Notes: generated by a model not told the origin, from the letters alone. DNA of 64,000 nt from a candidate division KSB1 bacterium (GCA_034506175.1 JAPDQB010000021.1:37095-101094); one strand, 5' to 3'. Counted from the first letter of the stretch, positions 51,315 through 59,709 are shown. Translations and numbers: made by a program.

Positions 51315-54300
51315 TTATTTCACCGCGATCATCTTCATCGTCGCTTTATAGCTGCCGGCGCGCATCGTGTAGAAGTACACGCCCGAAGAAACTTGCGCGC
51401 CTGCATCATTCTTGCCGTCCCACACGACTTGATAACGCCCGGCGACTTTTTCACCATCCACCAGCGTGCGCACCAACTGGCCTTGCGTGTTGTAGAGGCG
51501 CAGCGTCACGCGCGTCTTGCTCGCCGAGGCCGGAACCGTGTATGAAATTGTCGTTTCCGGATTGAACGGATTCGGATAATTTTGCGACAAGCTGAAATCC
51601 TGCGGCACAACGGTGTTGTCCGCTTTTTCTTCAACTGCGGTGGTGACGCCATAACCGCCGTTGGTGATCTTCAGCAGATTGCCGCGAATGTCTTGGTTGT
51701 TCACCGTCGTCATCGTCGTGCGCGCCGGCGCCGGATCGATAGCCAACAAGCTCGTGCGCTGCGGCGCGAGCACTTTCAGGCGCAGCACGATGACTTCTTT
51801 GTCATTGCCTTTGATACTCTTGCTGATGCTGGAGATTTGCGCCAACACATTTGCGTTTGTCGTCGGCGTGCTCGGCTTGAATGGCAGCGCGCTGTTGACT
51901 TGCAGATTGAAACCGGCCGCGTCTTTGCCGAGCCTGGCGTCGACGAATTGCAGCACGGTGTTGTCGTAATCCATCACCACTTGCACGAAGCCCAGCGACG
52001 AATCGGTCGAAACTTTGACCGGAATCGAAATGATGTTGTCGCTTGGCAAAGCTGCCGGCGAAATCGACGGCAGTTTCACTTCCGCCTTGGCGACCGTCGC
52101 GCCTTTGCTTAACCGCATCTGCTGATTCACACCCGTCGAGTCTTCAAATGACGGAAACCAATTGAGATTGACGTCGCCTAAAACCACCGCGCCGAAATCC
52201 GCTGTCGTATCAACACTCAAAAAGAAATTGTGCTCGGCGGGCTTGAATAACCACTCGCTGGTGTGTCCCGTGTTTTGCGGTATGAAGGCGAGATAGCGCA
52301 GAATCGACAACGCATCGGCGCCGCTCACCTCGCCGCTCAAATCCACGTCCGCCGCGCAAGCTTGATTCGCATCCAAAGAATCCAGGAATGCCACAGCGCG
52401 CAAAGTTTTTAACGCATCCGCGCCGGTAACGGCATTGTTAACGTCGCCGGATTTCGAGGCGATGATGGTCACCGTGTCTTGCGGCACGTCGGCGAGAAAA
52501 TAATTGCCCCAGTGATCCGTGGTCGTGCTCTGTTTGGTTTCGCTGCCGATGATAGTGATATCGACGCCGGGAACCGGCAACAGATTGGGACCGACAATCG
52601 CCGGATTGGGCAGATAACTCACGCCGCCGCTCACGTTCAGCAAATGTCCGACCGCGACGCGGCCATAAACTAATTCAAGATAGCCGTTGTTGATGTCGAT
52701 ATCATCAACCGTCGTCAAGGTCGTGTGATTGATTTCGGGATCGAAGGCCAATGGACTCACTTGCCCGATATGGCCGACGACGCCCATTTTCAACACCACG
52801 ACTTCCTGCGCTTCGCCGGTAAAAGAGTTGGTCACGCTCGAAATTTGCACGAGCACGTTTTTGTCCGTGCCGGGCGTGACCGGGCCGAACGGCAATTCAT
52901 CTTGCGTGAGCAGCGTGAAATCGGACACGGCGCTTCCCAATTCTGCGTCGATGAATTTCAGAACTTGGCTGTCATAATCCACTACAAATTGCGCGAAGCC
53001 GAATTGAAATTTTTTGGAGGAAACCATGATCGGCACGGCGATGGTGTCGCCCGGCATGGCTTCGAGCGACGGCAGCTCCAATTTCACCAAGCCGAGATCG
53101 AAATCGGGAATGAAAAGATAAACCGCACCGGCATCATCGGCGCCGAAATTATCGCCCGGCGCGCCGGCAAAAAAGACACCACCAATTGCGGTCAGCGCGA
53201 GCCCGAGCAGATCGCCGTCTTCGGGAGCCTCTTTTTGAAAGCTCTCCAGCAAATTGCCGCTGGCGCCGTCAAACAGATGCACCGCGCCACCGCCGTTTTC
53301 CGCACCGGTGTTCAATTCCCACGGCGCCGCAACGAGCACGTTGTAACCGAGACTCGCGACTTTGTAGCCAAAGTAAGTTGGGGCTAAACTCGGATTGCGA
53401 AAGCTGTGCTCCAACTCGTAGGTTTTGCCACTGAACAAGTACGCATAGCCAAAATCGGCATTGCCAAAACCGTCAAGCGGCGCCCCGATCACCCAGTCGC
53501 AGCCAACACTTGCGACCGCGATGCCAAAATTTCCGCCGGTGGAATCGAACCCCACCGGGGTTGGACTCACAAAAGTATTGAGCAAATTGCCGTTGCACAA
53601 ATCAAACAGATATGCCGCGCCGGCGTTTTCTGCCGCCGAATCATCATTGGGCGCGCCGATCAACGCGTGCCACACCAATTGCGATGAAATCGGATCAGAA
53701 ACATTCGCGGCAACCGCGAGCGACCAACCGAACAAATCTTCTTCTTGCGCATTCGGACTCTTCAACATCGCAACCGGGCCGGTATGAATTTCATCAAAGC
53801 AATAAACCGCGCCGGCAATCAGCGCGCCGGTGGTGGTCAAGGTCGCGTTGGGCGCACCGACGAGATATTTGTCGCCGGCAATCGCAACGGAGTAGCCGAA
53901 CGCGGCGCCGGTGTCGGGAAGCGGATTCACAAATTTGGCGATCAGCTTGCCACTCATCGCGTCGAAAAGATAAGCCGCACCGGTTTGGCCATGATGCGGC
54001 GCGCCGATGAGCAGACGATCGCCGCAATAAGCAACGGCAGCGCCGAAACCCTCGCCGCTTTCCGGCTCCGGATTTTGAAACGTTCGCAAAACATGGCAGG
54101 CGCTGCTGTCGAAATCAAAAAGATAAACGATGCCCGCGTCAGGTCCGGAAATATCCGCGCCCGGCGCGCCGACGGCGAGACGATTGCCGAATGACGCCGC
54201 TGCCGCGCCGAACTGATCGCCGGCGCTGGGATACGGATTGGGAATGGGAAACTGCAGACTCTGGCCGCGCATATCCGTGATGATGAATACGAGCATCGCG

Positions 54301-54332
54301 AGAAGAATCATGAACGCATTATTTTTTTTCAT
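51315..54332 (-). CDS. Secreted FG-GAP, cohesin, dockerin protein with type IX sorting domain
   Basis: The product has about 1005 residues. A signal peptide (M-K-K-N-N-A-F-M-I-L-L-A-M-L-V-F) precedes about six FG-GAP (integrin-alpha-like) repeats with F-G-x-A-V-A and G-A-P motifs (about 40-400). Two cohesin-like domains follow (about 415-540 and 750-870), with a carboxypeptidase-regulatory-like and a dockerin type I-like pair (S-G-D-V-N-N-A-V-T-G-A-D-A-L-K; D-V-D-L-S-G-E-V-S-G-A-D-A-L-S) between them. The last about 80 residues are a type IX sorting domain (L-S-Q-N-Y-P-N-P-F-N-P-E-T-T). AAAGGAG precedes ATG 54332. Confidence 0.85.
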   Translation of the reverse strand: MKKNNAFMILLAMLVFIITDMRGQSLQFPIPNPYPSAGDQFGAAAASFGNRLAVGAPGADISGPDAGIVYLFDFDSSACHVLRTFQNPEPESGEGFGAAVAYCGDRLLIGAPHHGQTGAAYLFDAMSGKLIAKFVNPLPDTGAAFGYSVAIAGDKYLVGAPNATLTTTGALIAGAVYCFDEIHTGPVAMLKSPNAQEEDLFGWSLAVAANVSDPISSQLVWHALIGAPNDDSAAENAGAAYLFDLCNGNLLNTFVSPTPVGFDSTGGNFGIAVASVGCDWVIGAPLDGFGNADFGYAYLFSGKTYELEHSFRNPSLAPTYFGYKVASLGYNVLVAAPWELNTGAENGGGAVHLFDGASGNLLESFQKEAPEDGDLLGLALTAIGGVFFAGAPGDNFGADDAGAVYLFIPDFDLGLVKLELPSLEAMPGDTIAVPIMVSSKKFQFGFAQFVVDYDSQVLKFIDAELGSAVSDFTLLTQDELPFGPVTPGTDKNVLVQISSVTNSFTGEAQEVVVLKMGVVGHIGQVSPLAFDPEINHTTLTTVDDIDINNGYLELVYGRVAVGHLLNVSGGVSYLPNPAIVGPNLLPVPGVDITIIGSETKQSTTTDHWGNYFLADVPQDTVTIIASKSGDVNNAVTGADALKTLRAVAFLDSLDANQACAADVDLSGEVSGADALSILRYLAFIPQNTGHTSEWLFKPAEHNFFLSVDTTADFGAVVLGDVNLNWFPSFEDSTGVNQQMRLSKGATVAKAEVKLPSISPAALPSDNIISIPVKVSTDSSLGFVQVVMDYDNTVLQFVDARLGKDAAGFNLQVNSALPFKPSTPTTNANVLAQISSISKSIKGNDKEVIVLRLKVLAPQRTSLLAIDPAPARTTMTTVNNQDIRGNLLKITNGGYGVTTAVEEKADNTVVPQDFSLSQNYPNPFNPETTISYTVPASASKTRVTLRLYNTQGQLVRTLVDGEKVAGRYQVVWDGKNDAGAQVSSGVYFYTMRAGSYKATMKMIAVK

Positions 54333-54366
54333 GGTCACACTCCTTTGGTGAAAAACCGGATTCGGA

Positions 54367-54388
54367 GTGACAAACTTCAGTTTGTCAC
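54367..54388. repeat. Perfect hairpin upstream of the cohesin gene
   Basis: GTGACAAACT-TC-AGTTTGTCAC, 10-bp perfect stem with a 2-base loop, between the kinase stop (54621) and the cohesin start. The remaining bases to 54620 hold no recognised gene. Confidence 0.6.
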
Positions 54389-54620
54389 TATTTGTTGCTT
54401 ATAGAAAGAATATCGGAATACAGCGCTGTGATCCGAATCGATTTTTCATCAAAGCAATGCGCGCGCCAAAATTTTTTGAAATGGCGCGGGCGGATTTTCT
54501 GAAGTTAGAGCGTGAAATTTCAGAAGGAGGGACGCTGGTATTGGCCGGCAAACCAGCACGTGTTGGTGGAGCCGCCAACATGATTTGCAAACGCGAAATG
54601 AAATTCGCAGCTAAAGCTCG

Positions 54621-56546
54621 TCACTCCGAGGTTTTTGATTCGAGCCGGCCCAATGCCTCGATGATTTCACGCGCTCGGGCAAATCGTCGCTCGCGATCTT
54701 TCGCCAGCATTTTTTGCACGATCATTTCAAGCGCCGGCGAGACGTTTTGGAGCTTGGGAGGATCGTTGTGAAGAATCGCGTTGAAGAGGCTGCTCAAGCT
54801 GTTTCCGGCGTTGAGGGTAAAAGGCTTTTGTCCGGCGAGCATTTCATAAAATACCACGCCGAGCGAGAAAATATCGCTGCGCGCATCGAGCGCCTGCGCT
54901 TCGATTTGCTCCGGCGACATGTAAAAAGGCGAGCCCAGCCGCATGCCGGTCAGCGTGTGCATTTGCGAGCTGCTCGCCCCCAGCAATTTGGCGACGCCGA
55001 AATCCACCACTTTCACGACGTCTTCCTGATTCAGCATAATATTGGAAGGCTTGAGATCGCGATGGATAACGCCGTTTTTGTGCGCGTAGTCCAGCGCCCA
55101 GCAAACTTGTTTGATCATGCGAACCGCTGAGCGAGCGTTGAGCTGCCGTTGTGCATTCAGCATTTGCTCGACGGACAGCCCCTCGACATATTCCATCACC
55201 ATGTACAACGTGCCGTCCGCTTCATCGTAATCATACAGACTGACGATATTGGGATGGTTCAACCGCGCAATGGCTTTGGCCTCGCGGCGGAAACGCATAA
55301 TGCGTTCTTCAGATTCCCGTCCGTCGGCGGTGTTGTCGAGCCGGATGATTTTAATGGCGACGGTGCGTTCAAGCTTGAGGTCGTACGCCTTGTGAACGCG
55401 GCCCATGCCGCCACGGCCAAGCTCTTCTTCGAGACGGTATCGCCCAAATTGTAGCGTTGCCGCGTCCATCGCTTTGCGCGCGGGCCGGTGCAATGGCGCG
55501 TTTTTTTCGGCGTCGTTGTTGATAATGCCTGGCGACATTTTTCCCGCCGCCGGCATCCGTTCTTGCTGGGAAGCGCGGCGCTTTTGCCGGAAAATAAACG
55601 CGATGATTGAAATGAAAATAATTGCGCCGGCGGCAATCAGCAATGGGGTTGAAAAATTTTGTTGCGGCTTATTGGCGGGCGTTGATACTGTCGGGCGCCT
55701 CAACGAATCTGGCGGCGAGATTACAACTTCGGATCGCGCGCTGCTGTCTTTGGTTGCGGCTAAAAGAGTTGTATCCTCAACCTGCCGCTGCGGGCGCGGC
55801 GTCTTCGCCGAGCTCGCCAACGCTTCCGCAGTCATTTGAGTTTTGACGGCGTTGAGTTTTTGCGCCGCATCTTTGAAATCGGGCGCCTCCGCCAGCAGCA
55901 TTTGATAAGTTTCCGCAGCGCGGCGCCAATCTCGCGCTTGCCGCGCTTGTTCCGCGGTTTGATATAAGGCTTCGAATTGGGGTTGATTCGCAATTTCGGT
56001 TAAATAGATTTTTGCTGCGGAGAGATTGGGATTTCTTTTGAGCGCGCGCCGATAAGAGCGCGCCGCCGTCGCCGTATCGCCGAGCGCGTGATACGACCGC
56101 CCCTTCCAATACCAAACCTCGGCATTCTGCGCATCAATATCGAGCGCGGATTCAAGCTGAGCCCTGGCCTGATCATGCCTGCCGAGTTGGAACAGTGTTT
56201 TGCCCAATTCCAGCCGCGCTTCGAGAAACTGCGGCGATTGCTGCACAGCGTTTTCGAGCCAGCGAATTTTTTGTTCGGTATCCGCCGCCCGCAAGGCATT
56301 CTGATAAAACTCCTTCGCCGCCGGACTGATCTCTTGCGCGAGAATTTGGCCGCCAAGCATGCCGCTGAAAATCAAACAAAAAAAGACGCGCTTGATCTCG
56401 CGTACGTCAGCCGGAAAACGCAGAATGCTTCTTGGTGCGCCGAGCGCCTTGCTGCCAAACATGACGAAATCCGGATTAAGAATTTTCAACTCCATTCGAT
56501 CATCGGCCCATAAAAACCGCGACGCTTTGCCAATGCAGTTTTTCAA
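54621..56546 (-). CDS. Receptor-type Ser/Thr protein kinase with N-terminal TPR domain
   Basis: The product has up to 641 residues. A hydrophobic signal-like segment ends near residue 70 (I-L-A-Q). TPR repeats follow (about 75-235), then a linker, a transmembrane helix at about 299-320, and a cytoplasmic kinase domain (about 365-630) with G-R-G-G-M-G-R-V, V-A-I-K-I-I, H-R-D-L-K-P-S-N, D-F-G-V-A and M-S-P-E-Q. Most bacterial kinases of this type have the kinase first; here the sensor part comes first. The start is uncertain: TTG 56546, or ATG codons 17 or 28 residues later. Confidence 0.88.
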   Translation of the reverse strand: MKNCIGKASRFLWADDRMELKILNPDFVMFGSKALGAPRSILRFPADVREIKRVFFCLIFSGMLGGQILAQEISPAAKEFYQNALRAADTEQKIRWLENAVQQSPQFLEARLELGKTLFQLGRHDQARAQLESALDIDAQNAEVWYWKGRSYHALGDTATAARSYRRALKRNPNLSAAKIYLTEIANQPQFEALYQTAEQARQARDWRRAAETYQMLLAEAPDFKDAAQKLNAVKTQMTAEALASSAKTPRPQRQVEDTTLLAATKDSSARSEVVISPPDSLRRPTVSTPANKPQQNFSTPLLIAAGAIIFISIIAFIFRQKRRASQQERMPAAGKMSPGIINNDAEKNAPLHRPARKAMDAATLQFGRYRLEEELGRGGMGRVHKAYDLKLERTVAIKIIRLDNTADGRESEERIMRFRREAKAIARLNHPNIVSLYDYDEADGTLYMVMEYVEGLSVEQMLNAQRQLNARSAVRMIKQVCWALDYAHKNGVIHRDLKPSNIMLNQEDVVKVVDFGVAKLLGASSSQMHTLTGMRLGSPFYMSPEQIEAQALDARSDIFSLGVVFYEMLAGQKPFTLNAGNSLSSLFNAILHNDPPKLQNVSPALEMIVQKMLAKDRERRFARAREIIEALGRLESKTSE

Positions 56547-56591
56547 GAGCTCCGGCGTTTCGGATGATCTTGGTGATTGGACTCAAAAAAA

Positions 56592-56620
56592 AAGTTAATA
56601 TGGGAAGGCGAAAAGTGCAA
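56592..56620 (-). promoter_or_regulatory. Promoter of the kinase gene (minus strand)
   Basis: On the minus strand TTGCAC (56620-56615) and TAACTT (56597-56592) are 17 bp apart. It diverges from the DUF433 promoter at 56658. Confidence 0.4.
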
Positions 56621-56657
56621 GAAAAGTTTTTGGCGAAAAATTACTTGCGCAATCGTG

Positions 56658-56686
56658 TTGCTTTTTGCGCGCATTTTTGTTATTTT
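56658..56686 (+). promoter_or_regulatory. Promoter of DUF433-rnhA copy 2
   Basis: TTGCTT (56658-56663), 17-bp spacer, TATTTT (56681-56686); leader of about 36 nt with AGGAGA before ATG 56729. This region is absent from copy 1, so only copy 2 has a complete promoter. Confidence 0.55.
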
Positions 56687-56728
56687 GAAACCAGCAAATT
56701 TTGAATGCAAATTTAGGAGACGATTTTT

Positions 56729-56908
56729 ATGAAACGCAAACTTCTTGGCCGCTACATCGTTGCTGATCCGAATATTTGCCACGGCAAACCAACTTTTCGT
56801 GGCACGCGGATTATGGTTTGGCAAGTTCTTGATCAATTGGCCAACGGGATGTCATGGGATACCATCGTCAAATTGGCTACGAGATCGGGCGAAAGGAATG
56901 CAGGATAA
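56729..56908 (+). CDS. DUF433 protein, shortened C-terminus
   Basis: The 59-residue protein has a good AGGAGA site and promoter. It has the DUF433 winged-helix core (G-R-Y-I-V-A-D-P-N-I-C-H-G-K-P-T-F-R-G-T-R-I) but stops after A-T-R-S-G-E-R-N-A-G, about 15-20 residues shorter than usual, with its usual DUF5615 PIN-like toxin partner missing. It is an antitoxin-like DNA-binding protein. It lies 142 bp before rnhA copy 2. Confidence 0.7.
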   Translation: MKRKLLGRYIVADPNICHGKPTFRGTRIMVWQVLDQLANGMSWDTIVKLATRSGERNAG

Positions 56909-57495
56909 TCCGTGTTACACACTCTGGACTTCAGGTGTGGCGTCTTCATGATGCCGACAAACGCCTTGGTTGGACGCGTTAACCAATCATCCCAATTTAG
57001 CATCATTACCTCTTTTTATCAATTTTTCTTTTTATCTTTTTATCTTTTTTATGCATGAAGTCACCATCTACACCGATGGCGCCAGCCTCGGCAACCCCGG
57101 CCCTGGCGGTTACGGTGTGGTTTTGATGCACGGAACGCATCGCAAGGAGTTGTCCGGCGGGTTTCGGAAAACGACGAATAATCGGATGGAATTGATGGCG
57201 GTGATCGTCGGTTTGCAGGCACTCAAAGCTAAATGCAAAGTGACGATCTATTCGGATTCGAAGTACGTGGTTGAAAGTTACACCGAAGGGTGGGCGCAGC
57301 GCTGGCGGGCCAAAGGCTGGAAGAAAGCCAAGAATCCGGATTTGTGGAAAAAATTGCTGGAACTGTGCGAGCAGCACGAAGTCAAATTTGAATGGGTGCG
57401 TGGCCACGCCGGCAATCGCGAAAACGAACGTTGCGATTTTTTATCGGTGCAAGCGGCGCAACAAGAAGATTTGCCGGCGGATGTTGGTTATGAAA
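56747..57495. repeat. Large direct repeat, copy 2
   Basis: Pair of 43910-44658, offset 12837 bp. This copy has the intact DUF433 start and promoter, so it is probably the donor. Confidence 0.9.
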
Positions 57496-57533
57496 TATTT
57501 GGCAAGACCGCAACGGAAGCATTGTTTAATTGA
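57051..57533 (+). CDS. rnhA: Ribonuclease HI (copy 2)
   Basis: The 160-residue product is identical in the catalytic part to the copy at 44214 (carboxylates in Y-T-D-G-A, M-E-L, S-D-S-K and N-E-R-C-D). The C-terminus differs: [17 protein letters not shown]. The tail overlaps the start of a tandem repeat (57512). Confidence 0.94.
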   Translation: MHEVTIYTDGASLGNPGPGGYGVVLMHGTHRKELSGGFRKTTNNRMELMAVIVGLQALKAKCKVTIYSDSKYVVESYTEGWAQRWRAKGWKKAKNPDLWKKLLELCEQHEVKFEWVRGHAGNRENERCDFLSVQAAQQEDLPADVGYEIFGKTATEALFN

Positions 57534-57696
57534 GAGACGCTTTAAAATTTGCAACGAAAAGGGAACGGCAACGAAAAAGGCTTTTGAAATTGTGGCAAAA
57601 TTATTATTGTGCTCGGTCACTGTAACGGAAGCTGTTTAATTGAGAAACGTTTTAAAATTTGCAACGAAAAAGGGAACGGCAACGAAAAAGGCTTTG
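57512..57696. repeat. Two 73-bp direct repeats, 112 bp apart
   Basis: AACGGAAGC ... TGTTTAATTGAGA ... TTTAAAATTTGCAACG ... GGCAACGAAAAAGGC at 57512-57584 recurs at 57624-57696 with few changes. Copy 1 contains the rnhA stop; copy 2 ends directly at the next start codon. Confidence 0.8.
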
Positions 57697-57697
57697 A

Positions 57698-58333
57698 ATG
57701 GACATCATTAACTTATCCATCAACAACTACCTGGATGAGCTGCTGCCCGAACGCCCGCGCATCATGCAGGAAATGGAGAAGCTCGCGAAAGACCGCAATT
57801 TTCCCATCATCGGGCCGCAGGTGGGGCGGATTCTTTATCAGTACGCCAAGCTGATTGGCGCGAGGCGGATTTTCGAGCTGGGCAGCGGGTTCGGCTATTC
57901 GGCGTATTGGTTCGCGCTGGCGCTGCCGGAAGATGGCAGGGTGATTTGCACCGAAGCGGCGAGCAACAATATCGATTTGGCTGAAGATTATCTCAAAGCC
58001 GCCGGACTGCTGCACAAAGTCGAATTTAAAAAAGGCGACGCGATCAAAATTCTCACACAAACCGAAGGGCCGTTCGATATTATTCTCAACGACGTCGACA
58101 AGGACGACTACCCGCGCGCGCTCGAGATGGCGGTGCCCAAGCTGCGCGTTGGCGGCTTGTTGATCACCGACAATGCGTTGTGGCACGGCAGAATCGTCAA
58201 CAATCCGCAGCCGGATGTGTATACGCGAGGCGTGTTGGAATATAACCAACTCGCCTTATCAGCAGAAAATTTGTGGACGACGATCCTGCCGGTGCGGGAT
58301 GGGCTGGCCGTTAGTTTGAAGCTAGACGCTTGA
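57698..58333 (+). CDS. SAM-dependent O-methyltransferase (family 3)
   Basis: The 211-residue product has the SAM-binding motif F-E-L-G-S-G-F-G-Y-S, acidic residue in T-E-A-A, and the metal/substrate region N-D-V-D-K-D-D-Y-P and D-N-A-L-W-H-G typical of caffeoyl-CoA O-methyltransferase-like enzymes. The substrate is unknown; in bacteria these act on diverse catechol-like compounds. The start follows the second tandem repeat (AAAAAGGC), which may supply the ribosome-binding site. Confidence 0.9.
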   Translation: MDIINLSINNYLDELLPERPRIMQEMEKLAKDRNFPIIGPQVGRILYQYAKLIGARRIFELGSGFGYSAYWFALALPEDGRVICTEAASNNIDLAEDYLKAAGLLHKVEFKKGDAIKILTQTEGPFDIILNDVDKDDYPRALEMAVPKLRVGGLLITDNALWHGRIVNNPQPDVYTRGVLEYNQLALSAENLWTTILPVRDGLAVSLKLDA

Positions 58334-58386
58334 TGCTTGTCGCTGGTGTATTAGGCTTTCTTTAAAATTCTAAGTTCGTATCCATT

Positions 58387-58641
58387 ATGTCGAACATTAT
58401 ACTTTCGGATCACACCAGAGACATGCTCAAAGAGCGGAATATTCTGGAGGAGTGGGTTTGGCGTACAATCAATTCACCATATCGCAAGAAAAGACGTGTT
58501 GACTATGATGACAATATGCACTACCTTAAACCTATCAAGGAAAGAGAAGGTCGTGTTTTACATGTTGTCGTGAACCCAAATGTTCAGCCGAATAGAATCG
58601 TAACTGTTTTCTTTGACCGGCGTGCGAGAAAGAAAAAATGA
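58387..58641 (+). CDS. DUF4258 protein (putative toxin)
   Basis: The 84-residue product has S-D-H-T-R-D-M-L-K-E-R-N-I-L-E-E-W-V and ends H-V-V-V-N-P-N-V-Q-P-N-R-I-V-T-V-F-F-D-R-R, the DUF4258 RelE-like pattern. It overlaps the DUF2283 gene by 4 bp (ATGA). The pair behaves as a probable TA module; activity is not known. Confidence 0.85.
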   Translation: MSNIILSDHTRDMLKERNILEEWVWRTINSPYRKKRRVDYDDNMHYLKPIKEREGRVLHVVVNPNVQPNRIVTVFFDRRARKKK

Positions 58642-58838
58642 GACTCAAAATTGACAAAGAAAATGACGCGCTGTATCTCCGATTGGACGAAACGGCTATT
58701 GTCGAATCAGAAGAAGTTCAGCCTGGCGTAATACTGGACTTCGATAAGAATGGCCGTGTCGTCGGAATAGAAATTCTCGCTTTAAGTACACGCACTGAGC
58801 CGGAGAAATTACGCGTTCTTCAATTCGAGACAGCTTAG
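58638..58838 (+). CDS. DUF2283 protein (putative antitoxin)
   Basis: The 66-residue product has D-K-E-N-D-A-L-Y-L-R-L-D-E, V-Q-P-G-V-I-L-D-F-D-K-N-G-R-V-V-G-I-E-I-L, the DUF2283 signature, usually found next to DUF4258 as here. It lies 98 bp before the ArsC-like selenoprotein candidate. Confidence 0.88.
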   Translation: MRLKIDKENDALYLRLDETAIVESEEVQPGVILDFDKNGRVVGIEILALSTRTEPEKLRVLQFETA

Positions 58839-58935
58839 CAAATGGCTGGCGTTGAAAAAATGTTATCTGTATGCTTTGCCGTATTCTATTTTTGAATTTG
58901 CTTTGCAAAACATTCAGAGTGAAAAGAGTACAACC

Positions 58936-59274
58936 ATGCCGGTCAAATTCTTCTTCAAATCCACCTGAGACACCTGTCGCAAGGCAAGAAGTTTCTTGCT
59001 TGAAAAGGGTGTTGAGCTGGAAGCACGCGATTACGCCAAACAGCCGTTGACCAAAGCCGAGTTGGAGGAATTGATCGACGCCAGCAACGTGGGCGCGTTT
59101 TTAAACACACGCCACGAGGTCTTCAAAACTTCCGGTTGGAAGGAGAAGCCGCCAAGCAAGGCGCAGGCCATCGCGGCGATCTTGAAAGATCCCAACGTGC
59201 TTCGCCGGCCCATCATGATCAAAGGCAAACAGCGCGTGGTTGGTTTTGACAAAGAAGCTTATGCCAGGTTGTAG
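58936..59274 (+). CDS. ArsC/Spx-like reductase, predicted selenoprotein (in-frame UGA)
   Basis: From ATG 58936 the frame reads M-P-V-K-F-F-F-K-S-T, then TGA (58966-58968), then D-T-C-R-K-A-R-S-F-L and on to TAG or TAG-like end at 59274, with no other stop. It is about 112 residues, normal for the ArsC/Spx family. The UGA takes the place of the first cysteine of the family's redox site (normally C-x-x-C), giving U-x-x-C. The rest matches the family: F-L-N-T-R-H-E-V, and R-R-P-I-M-I-K-G ending V-V-G-F-D. A naive ORF call would start at TTG 58996 and lose the active site. Substitution TGC/TGT to TGA by mutation is the alternative. Confidence 0.7.
58982..59001 (+). promoter_or_regulatory. Candidate bacterial SECIS hairpin
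   Basis: A stem of eight pairs (58982-58989 with 58994-59001, one G-U) encloses the loop AGTT (58990-58993), i.e. core GCAAGA-AGTT-TCTTGC. The loop begins 21 bases after the UGA, and a G is in the first two loop positions, as expected of bacterial SECIS elements. It lies inside the coding region. Confidence 0.6.
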
Positions 59275-59316
59275 CACAGACGGCTCGTCCGTTCTTTTTG
59301 ATTTTAGCTAAAAAAA

Positions 59317-59709
59317 GTGGAAGCCATCGAAAATCTGCCTCACCGGCTGGAGGAAGGAATCAACTTTTTCAACCGCGAGTATTTTTTCGAGGCGCATGAT
59401 GCGCTGGAAGAATTGTGGATGGAGGCGCGCGAGCAGATGCAGCGCGAACTCTTTCACGGCCTGGTCAATATCGCCACCGGCTTTTATCATTATCGCATGG
59501 GCAACCGTGCGGGCATGCAAAGCCAATTGCAGAAGGGTGTGGACAAATTGTCGCAAGTGCCGGCGCGTTGTTTTGGGGTGAATGTTGAAAAGCTGCTTCA
59601 CGAGGTTCAACCATACATTCAGCAAGGGTATGCGCCGGCGAGCTTTCCAGAGCCGTTGCCGAAAATTGAGTTTGATGCCGGGGCGCTTGCTCTAATCAAA
59701 AAAAATTAG
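59317..59709 (+). CDS. DUF309 protein
   Basis: The 130-residue protein has G-I-N-F-F-N-R-E-Y-F-F-E-A-H-D-A-L-E-E-L-W and E-L-F-H-G-L-V-N-I-A-T-G-F-Y-H, the DUF309 alpha-helical signature with conserved E and H residues. GTG 59317 is the start. A hairpin like the CAGAC family separates it from the selenoprotein gene. Function unknown. Confidence 0.88.
   Translation: MEAIENLPHRLEEGINFFNREYFFEAHDALEELWMEAREQMQRELFHGLVNIATGFYHYRMGNRAGMQSQLQKGVDKLSQVPARCFGVNVEKLLHEVQPYIQQGYAPASFPEPLPKIEFDAGALALIKKN

Noticed and set aside
54367..54771. Plus-strand ORF between the cohesin and kinase genes
   Set aside because: It runs into the antisense of the kinase gene and shows no family pattern or start signal.
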